A stretch of 9,000 nucleotides of DNA from an uncultured Collinsella sp. (GTDB lineage: Bacteria; Actinomycetota; Coriobacteriia; Coriobacteriales; Coriobacteriaceae), in assembly GCA_900550965.1 (NCBI GenBank), contig URUC01000082.1, positions 1 through 9,000 of the forward strand, given 5' to 3'. The translations under genes and the position numbers were made by a program. Positions 1 to 5,622 of this stretch are shown piece by piece (position 1 is the stretch's first letter; every line of letters starts with the position of its first letter). A model generated the notes under the pieces. The model did no database searches. It was not told the DNA's origin and saw nothing but the letters and a program-made list of their open reading frames with translations.

Positions 1-15
1 TTTCCGCCTGCTAGT

Positions 16-52
16 AAAAAGGCCTCCGGGCTGTTGCTCTGGAGGCCTTTTT
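16..52 (-). terminator. Rho-independent terminator of the downstream acetate kinase gene
   Basis: A perfect 12-bp inverted repeat (arms 16-27 and 41-52, AAAAAGGCCTCC and its complement) encloses a 13-nt loop. Read on the minus strand, the hairpin ends in a run of T about 20 nt after the stop codon of the acetate kinase gene at 73. The A and T runs at the two ends make it symmetric, so it could also stop transcription arriving on the plus strand from outside the window. Confidence 0.9.
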
Positions 53-72
53 GTCAATTACAGACGAATGCG

Positions 73-1251
73 TTAGTTGTTCTTGGTCAGACGCTCGACG
101 TCGTGGGCGATCATGTATTCCTCGTCGGTGGGGATGACCATGACCGTGACGGAAGAGCCGGCGGCGCTGATGACCTGCGGGCCGTTGCCCACGGCCTCGC
201 GGTTCTTGTTGTTGTCGATGCGCACGCCCAGCCACTCAAAGCAGTCGCAGAAGGCCTTGCGGATCGACCAGTCATTCTCGCCGATGCCGGCGGTAAAGGT
301 AATGGTGTCCACGCCCGCCATGGAGGCAATCATGGAACCAGCCTGCTGCATGGCCTTGTATGCGAACATATCGAAGGCGAGCAGGCAGCGCTCGTCACCC
401 TCGGAAGCGCGCGTACGAATGTCACGGGCATCGTTGGAGATACCCGAGATGGCAAGCAGACCGGACTGCTTGTTCATCATGTCGTCGACTTCCTGGTAAC
501 TGTAGCCGCCCTCGCGCTGCAGATAGCACACAGTGGCCGGGTCGATGGAACCGCAACGGGTACCCATCATCAGGCCGTCGAGCGGTGTGAGACCCATCGT
601 GGTGTCGCGGCACACACCATCCTCGATGGCGGCAAGCGAGGCGCCGTTGCCCAAATGGCACGAGAGCAGGCGGTGGCAGCGCGAGCCCAGAATCTCCTTG
701 GCCATCATCCACTCGTAGCGGTGGCTCGTACCGTGGGCGCCGTACTTGCGCACGTGGTACTTGTCGCACACGTCCTTGGGCAGCGCATAGGTGTAGGCAA
801 CCTCGGGCATGGTCATGTGGAACGAGGTGTCGAAGACGGCCACGTTGGGCAGCTCCGGATACTTCTCGCGGCAATATTCGATTGCCGCGGCCTCGCCGTA
901 ATTGTGCAGCGGGGCGAGCGGTGCAACCTCAAGAATCTTAGCCATGACCTCATCGTCGACGACCGCGGAATCATCGAAGTGCCAGCCACCCTGAACGATA
1001 CGGTGGCCGATGCCATCGATCGTAAAGTCGGTCTTCTCGAGCTCCTCGAGCACGCGCGCAATGGCGCAGCGATGATCGGGAAAAGGAATCTCCTCGGTCA
1101 GCTTGGCACCACCGTTCTCGGAGTGGCCAAAGATGCCCATCTCCGAGCCGATACGCTCGCAGTTGCCCTTGGCGAAAACCTCGCGGGTATCGGTATCCAA
1201 AAGCTGATATTTAAGGCTCGAGCTGCCGGCGTTGACAACAAGTACGTTCAT
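73..1251 (-). CDS. ackA: Acetate kinase, paralogue 1 (ATP + acetate = ADP + acetyl phosphate)
   Basis: This 392-residue protein has the usual length of cytosolic acetate kinases, which make ATP from acetyl phosphate at the end of fermentation. It has the N-terminal ASKHA phosphate loop VVNAGSSSLK (Asn7), GHRIVQGG (Arg84), LAPLHN (His116), FDTSFH (Asp141), YGAHGTSH (His173), CHLGNGAS (His199), TPLDG (Pro223), MGTRCGSIDPA (Arg232), the adenosine loop FTAGIGEN (319-326) and C-terminal PTDEE (Glu377/378). These match the catalytic set mapped in the Methanosarcina thermophila enzyme. Two replacements stand out: the usual HGGE after Arg84 is QGGW, and the usual Phe before His173 is Ala172. The start is the ATG at 1251, with AAGGAG four bases upstream. 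A second full-length paralogue lies immediately upstream, separated by a terminator. No pta gene is adjacent. The family assignment is firm; the acyl substrate preference is not. Confidence 0.96.
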   Translation of the reverse strand: MNVLVVNAGSSSLKYQLLDTDTREVFAKGNCERIGSEMGIFGHSENGGAKLTEEIPFPDHRCAIARVLEELEKTDFTIDGIGHRIVQGGWHFDDSAVVDDEVMAKILEVAPLAPLHNYGEAAAIEYCREKYPELPNVAVFDTSFHMTMPEVAYTYALPKDVCDKYHVRKYGAHGTSHRYEWMMAKEILGSRCHRLLSCHLGNGASLAAIEDGVCRDTTMGLTPLDGLMMGTRCGSIDPATVCYLQREGGYSYQEVDDMMNKQSGLLAISGISNDARDIRTRASEGDERCLLAFDMFAYKAMQQAGSMIASMAGVDTITFTAGIGENDWSIRKAFCDCFEWLGVRIDNNKNREAVGNGPQVISAAGSSVTVMVIPTDEEYMIAHDVERLTKNN

Positions 1252-1328
1252 GAGACTCCTTCGTGATTACAGTACGGTCGGCAAACCTATAAGGCGGCCG
1301 TACCCTTAATAAGAAGTTATCAGAATCC

Positions 1329-1357
1329 AATAAATAGCTATTAAACTCTTCGCTCAA
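1329..1357 (-). promoter_or_regulatory. Candidate promoter of acetate kinase paralogue 1, with a palindrome
   Basis: On the minus strand, TTGAGC (1352-1357) and TTTATT (1329-1334) are 17 bases apart, each matching four of six consensus positions. They lie in an AT-rich stretch between the upstream gene's terminator and this gene. A perfect 10-bp palindrome, AATAGCTATT (1333-1342), overlaps the -10 element and spacer and could be an operator. The leader would be about 70 nt. The evidence is motif matching by eye only. Confidence 0.3.
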
Positions 1358-1364
1358 AGAGCGT

Positions 1365-1402
1365 AAAAGGGGGCTGAACGGCACAAGGCCATCCAGTCCC
1401 CT
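1365..1402 (-). terminator. Rho-independent terminator of acetate kinase paralogue 2
   Basis: On the minus strand a hairpin with arms at 1388-1402 and 1368-1382 and a 5-nt loop is followed by TTTT. The stem is long, with one A-C mismatch and a few G-T pairs, and the outer AGGGG/CCCCT part is strong. It begins 13 nt after the stop codon of paralogue 2 and separates transcription of the two kinase genes. Confidence 0.75.
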
Positions 1403-1415
1403 CCCCTTGCATCAA

Positions 1416-2594
1416 TTACTTGCCGTTGACAATGCGCTCGACGTCGGAAGCGATCATGAACTCCTCGTCCGTGGGGATGACGAAGATCTTGACCTTGGAA
1501 TCCTTGGCGGACAGGCACCAAGCGCCGTCGCCGCGCAGGGCGTTGCGGGCATGATCCATCTTGACGCCCATAAAGGCCAGACGGTCGGCAACGCCGGCGC
1601 GAACGGCCGGAGCGTGCTCACCGATGCCGGCGGTGAAGACCAGCGTGTCCATGCCGCACATGGAAGTGGCCATCTCGGCAGCCTTGGCGGCAATCTTGTA
1701 GACAAACATGTCGAAGGCGAGCTGAGCCTCGGGGTCACCAGCGGCGGCGAGCTCCTCGACGTTGCGGCAGTCGTTGGTCTTGCCGCCGGTCACAGCCAAA
1801 AGACCGGACTTCTTGTTCATCATCTCGTCGACCTCGTCGAAGGTGTAGCCGCCTTCGCGCTGCAGGTAGCACACGGTGGCCGGGTCGATGGAGCCGCAGC
1901 GGGTGCCCATCATGACACCGTCGAGCGGCGTCAAGCCCATGGTGGTGTCCATGCACTTGCCGTCCTCGATGGCGCACAGGGAAGCGCCGGAACCGATGTG
2001 GCACACGACGACCTTGCGAGCCTCGCCGTTGGTCATCTCGGCAACCTTCTTGGAGATGTAGCGGTAGCTGGTGCCGTGGGCGCCGTACTTACGGATGTGC
2101 AGCTTGTCGCAGACGTCCTTGGGCAGGGCGTAGGTCTTGGCGACCTCGGGCATATTGAAGTGGAAAGCAGTATCGTAGACCGTGACGTTGGGCAGGTCGG
2201 GATACTGCTCCAGGCAGTACTCGATAACGTTGGCCTCGGGGTTGTTGTGCAGCGGGGCGAGCGGAGCGACCTCGCGGATCTTGGCGAGGACGTCCTCGTC
2301 GACGAGGGAGGAATCGCCAAAGTACCAACCGCCCTGAACGATACGGTGGCCAATGCCCTCGATCTTGATGCCGTTAGCCTCGAGGTCCTTCAGGACGACC
2401 TCGATGGCGACCTTGTGGTCGGGGAACTCGATGTTCTCGGTCACCTTCTTGGAGCCGTTGGCAGCGTGGGTGAAGGTACCGCCGGTAAAGCAGACGCGCT
2501 CGCAGGAGCCCTTTGCGGACACCTTGTGGGACTTGGTATCGATGACCTGATACTTAAGGGTCGAAGATCCTGCGTTGACGACCAGAACGTTCAT
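1416..2594 (-). CDS. ackA: Acetate kinase, paralogue 2
   Basis: Also 392 residues, this protein aligns without obvious large gaps to its tandem neighbour, at about 60 percent identity by eye. It keeps VVNAGSSTLK (Asn7), GHRIVQGG (Arg84), LAPLHN (His116), YDTAFH (Asp141), YGAHGTSY (His173), CHIGSGAS (His199), TPLDG, MGTRCGSIDPA (Arg232), FTAGIGEH and PTDEE (Glu377/378). It shares the neighbour's unusual QGGW and Ala172. It alone changes two nucleotide-site motifs: GNG to GSG at 201-203 and GIGEN to GIGEH at 323-327. The start is the ATG at 2594, with GGGAG four bases upstream. It has its own terminator on each side, so it is probably a single-gene transcript. Given the intact catalytic residues I expect an active acetate or short-chain acyl kinase. 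Whether the changes alter nucleotide or acyl preference cannot be read from the sequence. Confidence 0.95.
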   Translation of the reverse strand: MNVLVVNAGSSTLKYQVIDTKSHKVSAKGSCERVCFTGGTFTHAANGSKKVTENIEFPDHKVAIEVVLKDLEANGIKIEGIGHRIVQGGWYFGDSSLVDEDVLAKIREVAPLAPLHNNPEANVIEYCLEQYPDLPNVTVYDTAFHFNMPEVAKTYALPKDVCDKLHIRKYGAHGTSYRYISKKVAEMTNGEARKVVVCHIGSGASLCAIEDGKCMDTTMGLTPLDGVMMGTRCGSIDPATVCYLQREGGYTFDEVDEMMNKKSGLLAVTGGKTNDCRNVEELAAAGDPEAQLAFDMFVYKIAAKAAEMATSMCGMDTLVFTAGIGEHAPAVRAGVADRLAFMGVKMDHARNALRGDGAWCLSAKDSKVKIFVIPTDEEFMIASDVERIVNGK

Positions 2595-2647
2595 GTGTCT
2601 CCCTACTAACAGGCGGTGTGGCGCCGCCAGGTTACATACGCTTCAAT

Positions 2648-2681
2648 AATAAACCCAAACGCCCTCGCGCTCGGGTTTATT
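2648..2681 (-). terminator. Terminator-like hairpin after the MFS transporter gene
   Basis: A perfect 9-bp inverted repeat (AATAAACCC at 2648-2656, GGGTTTATT at 2673-2681) encloses 16 bases. It starts about 34 nt past the MFS stop codon on the minus strand. The T-rich part is the 3' arm itself plus the following ATT, not a clean T run, so the call is less sure than for the other two. It leaves only about 53 bp for a promoter of acetate kinase paralogue 2. Confidence 0.6.
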
Positions 2682-2714
2682 GCGTTGATATATAAGTTAT
2701 CGATGCCCAAATAC

Positions 2715-3875
2715 TCATGACCTTTGGCGTGTAAGACGAAAGAGCGCGGGGATATACACAAGGGAAGAAATCCCGAGCGCGACAAGCAATACGACTCGAA
2801 TGCCCGCAACGCTACTCAACACAGCGTTGAGCAGATAGAAAAGAACGGCACCCACCGCCACCATCTGGCTTTGAACCGAAATCAGTGAACAGCGCATCGA
2901 AGAATCGGCTGCCTTTTGAAAAATTGAGTATTTAATTGGAGCAAATAACGAGTACGCAACCGTCTGCAGCACATAGAACACGGGCAGCAAATTAGCCGGA
3001 GTAAGGGGAATCAAAAACAAAGCTGTCAGGAAAAGGCGCACGATGCCGCAAATACGCGCAAAGCGGCCCTTGTCGACATGAGCAATCGCACAGGGCACAA
3101 TAAGTCCCATGGAGGCCGAGGCAAGGAGCTGGACCGCAATGGTCACACCCGAAGCGACGGCATTCATTCCGCGACCCGCAAGCAGCAGTGAGAAAAAGTC
3201 TTCCAGGGCGACAAAAGCAAATGCCTGAGAACAGTCCATGATGAACGCTGAACGAAGAATGCCATTACCCGCAATAGCGGTACCGATCATCTTCGGGCTA
3301 ATCCCATGTTCAGGTGTCGTCGCAGTGCCCCCTCTTCGCATTTCAGGAATGCAGACAACGACAACCAACGTCAACACCATTGCGATGATATCTGCCGAAA
3401 GACCAATGAGATATGCACCGACGGACGAAATGAAACCGCCCACGCAAGCGGAGATGGCATAAGAGGCATAGAAAACAAATCGCTCAACGACATTAAGTCT
3501 TACGAGCTGGTCCTGAGAGACGCTGTCAATGTAAATCGCTTCGATGGATCCGCTCACACACGCAACGGCAAAACCCTTGAGAGCGAACGCACCGATTAAA
3601 AGCAGGGGAGAACGGACGAGAAGCAGGGCGGCGTAGTATCCAAGCATTCCCACGACGCCAACGAGACCGCTTGTCTTTCGTCCAAACCTATCAGCAATAT
3701 AGCCAGTGGGAACTTCAAGGATGAACTTGCTCACTTGATATGCAATCATCATGCTAGAAATCGATACCATCGAAAGTCCGACGAACTCAAGGTAGACAGT
3801 TAGAAAATACAAGATGGTGCTGAAGTTCGACAGAAAAACGAACGTCATATAAAGCAAAACCGTACGGTTTTTCAT
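2715..3875 (-). CDS. Major facilitator superfamily (MFS) transporter
   Basis: This 386-residue polytopic membrane protein has many hydrophobic segments, consistent with the 12 helices of the MFS fold. The loop between helices 2 and 3 carries the signature GYIADRFGRKT (58-68), preceded by EVPTG, as in drug or metabolite antiporters of the DHA type. The substrate cannot be told from the sequence; export of a small molecule is the likeliest role. I chose the ATG at 3875 because GGAGGG lies six bases upstream. An in-frame TTG eight codons earlier has no ribosome site. A LysR-type regulator gene lies 121 bp upstream on the same strand and is the natural candidate to control it. GC content is nearer 50 percent in a sampled line, lower than the kinase and nuclease genes, suggesting the pair was acquired as a unit. 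Confidence 0.88.
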   Translation of the reverse strand: MKNRTVLLYMTFVFLSNFSTILYFLTVYLEFVGLSMVSISSMMIAYQVSKFILEVPTGYIADRFGRKTSGLVGVVGMLGYYAALLLVRSPLLLIGAFALKGFAVACVSGSIEAIYIDSVSQDQLVRLNVVERFVFYASYAISACVGGFISSVGAYLIGLSADIIAMVLTLVVVVCIPEMRRGGTATTPEHGISPKMIGTAIAGNGILRSAFIMDCSQAFAFVALEDFFSLLLAGRGMNAVASGVTIAVQLLASASMGLIVPCAIAHVDKGRFARICGIVRLFLTALFLIPLTPANLLPVFYVLQTVAYSLFAPIKYSIFQKAADSSMRCSLISVQSQMVAVGAVLFYLLNAVLSSVAGIRVVLLVALGISSLVYIPALFRLTRQRS

Positions 3876-3881
3876 GCTCCG

Positions 3882-3887
3882 CCCTCC
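3882..3887 (-). promoter_or_regulatory. Ribosome binding site that fixes the MFS start
   Basis: GGAGGG on the minus strand sits six bases before the ATG at 3875. No comparable site precedes the in-frame TTG at 3899, so the shorter reading is preferred. Confidence 0.7.
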
Positions 3888-3996
3888 AAGAGTCAGCAAT
3901 CTAAATCGGAATCTTGGAAAAGCATGAGGGCAAAGCTGTCAGCTATGTGTTACAAGGCGTCAATAATCACTTGATGCCTCGAAGCCAATTAAAATC

Positions 3997-4887
3997 TCAC
4001 GAAGCAAGATGACGCAATAGGTGCAGAAAAACCGTCTGGTGTCGATCAGTCCAGGAGTTTTGCCGATAGCAAAAGTAGATAGGCAAGGTTACATCACGCG
4101 AACCTTCAATGGAGCACTCACTCACTTCTGACCCATCCGATGCGAGAGAGGACCCAGACAAACTCAATATCAATCCCCCGGCTTGAAGAAACTCAGTCTG
4201 AGCCCTGCTTCCGTATTCAACATCACGGAAGCGAAAATTGACGAGCTGGGCTTCGGGACATTGATTGATTGCATTGAGACAGGGTGACAAATTAATGGGA
4301 ACAGCGAGCCTGCCGCCCAGTAACTCGCGAATGGTCATGGCGCCCACAGATTGATGACCCGCTGGGCATGAAAGAACCTTGAGCTCCTTTTCACCCAAAT
4401 ATTTTGAAGAAAGGACGCTGTCCCGTGGTTCCTCGAATGAGATAGCCGCATCCGAAATGCCAAGCACAAGTGATTCAAAGCATGTAGCCGTTGGCTGATG
4501 CCACACATCAAGGTGAATCTGAGGGTGCGAGCGTTCAAACGAGTCATACCAGCTTTCGGCAAAAAGGCGCCCCCGCCCATGAAGGCAGGGGGCGTAAAGA
4601 CGAAAGTGGCCATCGGGCGAAACGCCGTCGCCCCTCGATTGAGCGTACTTTTTGAGATCGTCGACTTGTGTCAGGATCACGCGTGCACGACGCGCAAATT
4701 CTCTGCCCGCCGGAGACAAAACAGCCTCCCCCGCCGATCGGTCGAGCAAAACAATCTGATACTCAGATTCCAACTTTTTGATTGCCGACGAAACGGCCTG
4801 CGGACTCACATGAACGGCGCGAGCTGCTTTGCGCACGCCGCCATAGTTCGCTACCGCTTGAAGGTATTCGAGTTGAGAAAGCTGCAT
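3997..4887 (-). CDS. LysR-type transcriptional regulator
   Basis: This 296-residue protein has the length and layout of LysR regulators. The N-terminal winged helix-turn-helix covers about residues 1-62, with the typical series LEYLQAVANYGGVRKAARAV, then VSPQAVSSAIKKLE, then LLDRS and LSPAGREF. A coiled linker helix follows at about 64-84. The rest is the effector-binding domain, which is divergent and does not reveal the ligand. The ATG at 4887 has GGAG six bases upstream. The gene lies 41 bp after a HIT gene and 121 bp before the MFS gene, all on one strand. This is not the divergent arrangement commonest for LysR and its target. I infer that it controls the MFS gene. GC is lower than in the flanking housekeeping genes. 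A terminator-like hairpin lies inside the coding region at 4559-4594. Confidence 0.92.
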   Translation of the reverse strand: MQLSQLEYLQAVANYGGVRKAARAVHVSPQAVSSAIKKLESEYQIVLLDRSAGEAVLSPAGREFARRARVILTQVDDLKKYAQSRGDGVSPDGHFRLYAPCLHGRGRLFAESWYDSFERSHPQIHLDVWHQPTATCFESLVLGISDAAISFEEPRDSVLSSKYLGEKELKVLSCPAGHQSVGAMTIRELLGGRLAVPINLSPCLNAINQCPEAQLVNFRFRDVEYGSRAQTEFLQAGGLILSLSGSSLASDGSEVSECSIEGSRDVTLPIYFCYRQNSWTDRHQTVFLHLLRHLAS

Positions 4888-4928
4888 AGATTACTCCAAA
4901 GGCAGCCAAGTCGACGGGCTACGCGTCC

Positions 4929-5264
4929 TCAGATGAGGTTCTCGCCCAGGCTCTTGCCGCCGAGGACGTGCATGTGGAAGTGCATGACGGTCTGGCCGGC
5001 GTTAACGCCCTTGTTGGAGATGACGCGGAAACCGTCCTCCAGACCCTTGGCCTTGGCGACCTCCTGGATGGCGTGGGCCATGGCGCCCATGGTCTCGGCA
5101 GGCACGCTGTCGGCGATGTCGCTGTAGTGCTTCTTAGGGATCACGAGCGTGTGGACCGGCGCCTGCGGGTTGAGGTCGTCGAAGGCGATGACCTGGTCGT
5201 CCTCATAGACAACGGTCGAGGGGATCTCGTGGTTGGCAATTTTACAGAAGATGCAATCGCACAT
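4929..5264 (-). CDS. hinT: HIT family protein, HinT-like purine nucleoside phosphoramidase
   Basis: This 111-residue protein has the full length of bacterial HinT. It opens with CDCIFCKI, where Cys4 and Cys7 form the CxxC often seen in this group. Near the C terminus it has the histidine triad HFHMHVL (His95, His97, His99). His97 by position should be the nucleophile that takes the AMP moiety when P-N bonds of adenosine phosphoramidates, including mischarged aminoacyl-adenylates, are hydrolysed. The cytosolic homodimer is known for the family. The ATG at 5264 has AAAGGA seven bases upstream. The gene follows xseB by 49 bp and has a candidate promoter of its own in that gap. No terminator separates it from the lysR gene 41 bp downstream. 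Confidence 0.95.
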   Translation of the reverse strand: MCDCIFCKIANHEIPSTVVYEDDQVIAFDDLNPQAPVHTLVIPKKHYSDIADSVPAETMGAMAHAIQEVAKAKGLEDGFRVISNKGVNAGQTVMHFHMHVLGGKSLGENLI

Positions 5265-5283
5265 AGCTGGTTCCTTTCTTACA

Positions 5284-5323
5284 GACCAAGGTAATTATAT
5301 TTGGTCGAGATGCTTAGAACGAA
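5284..5323 (-). promoter_or_regulatory. Candidate hinT promoter with an inverted repeat around the -10 box
   Basis: On the minus strand a perfect TATAAT lies at 5294-5299, and a poor -35, TTCGTT (5318-5323), lies 18 bases upstream inside the 3' end of xseB. A 6-bp inverted repeat, GACCAA (5284-5289) and TTGGTC (5301-5306), brackets the -10 box and could be an operator. The predicted transcript would start about 20-25 nt before the hinT ATG. Confidence 0.4.
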
Positions 5324-5580
5324 AGGTTATCATCGGTGTTGGCGGCCTCGCCGTCGGCGAGCACGTCGTTGCCGTCGACGTCCTTAAGGAGCACCGAGAC
5401 CTTCTGCTCGGCATCGGACAGGCGGGTGCGCAGGCTTTTGAGGAGCTCGACGCCGCGGGTGTAGCTCTCGAGCGACTCCTCGAGCTCCATATCGCCCGAC
5501 TCAAGGCTGCGGATGATGAGCTCCAGCTCCTGCGAGGCCTGCTTGTACGTAAGCTGTTCGACCGGGGTCTTCTCTGCCAT
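5314..5580 (-). CDS. xseB: Exodeoxyribonuclease VII small subunit
   Basis: This 88-residue protein is of normal XseB length and mostly helical. It carries the family core, from LTYKQASQELELIIRSLESG (about 10-29) to MELEESLESYTRGVELLK (about 31-48), followed by a second helix and an acidic tail. Several XseB chains bind one XseA chain to form ExoVII, which degrades single-stranded DNA to short oligonucleotides in both directions in the cytosol during mismatch repair and recombination. The ATG at 5580 has AGGAA about seven bases upstream. The gene lies 42 bp after xseA, in the usual order. It is intact while its partner is frameshifted here, so it would lack a catalytic partner if that lesion is real. 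Confidence 0.95.
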   Translation of the reverse strand: MAEKTPVEQLTYKQASQELELIIRSLESGDMELEESLESYTRGVELLKSLRTRLSDAEQKVSVLLKDVDGNDVLADGEAANTDDNLSF

Positions 5581-5622
5581 ATCTGTTTCCTTTCCTAAAG
5601 GTTTATCGCTATGAAACGCGGG

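Noticed and set aside
34..1266. Long plus-strand open frame of about 410 codons
   Set aside because: It is antisense to a clear acetate kinase. It shows no known family pattern and arises from the strong third-position GC bias of the real gene.
1407..2609. Long plus-strand open frame of about 400 codons
   Set aside because: It is antisense to the second acetate kinase and resembles the first antisense frame only because the kinases are paralogues.
3876..3899. Upstream TTG start for the MFS transporter
   Set aside because: No ribosome site precedes it, whereas the ATG at 3875 has GGAGGG at good spacing.
4926..4937. Small hairpin CCTC/GAGG at the hinT stop codon
   Set aside because: It has only four or five pairs and no T run, too weak to call a terminator.
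4498..5127. Plus-strand open frame across lysR and hinT
   Set aside because: It covers two well-supported genes in antisense, with no recognisable domain or ribosome site.
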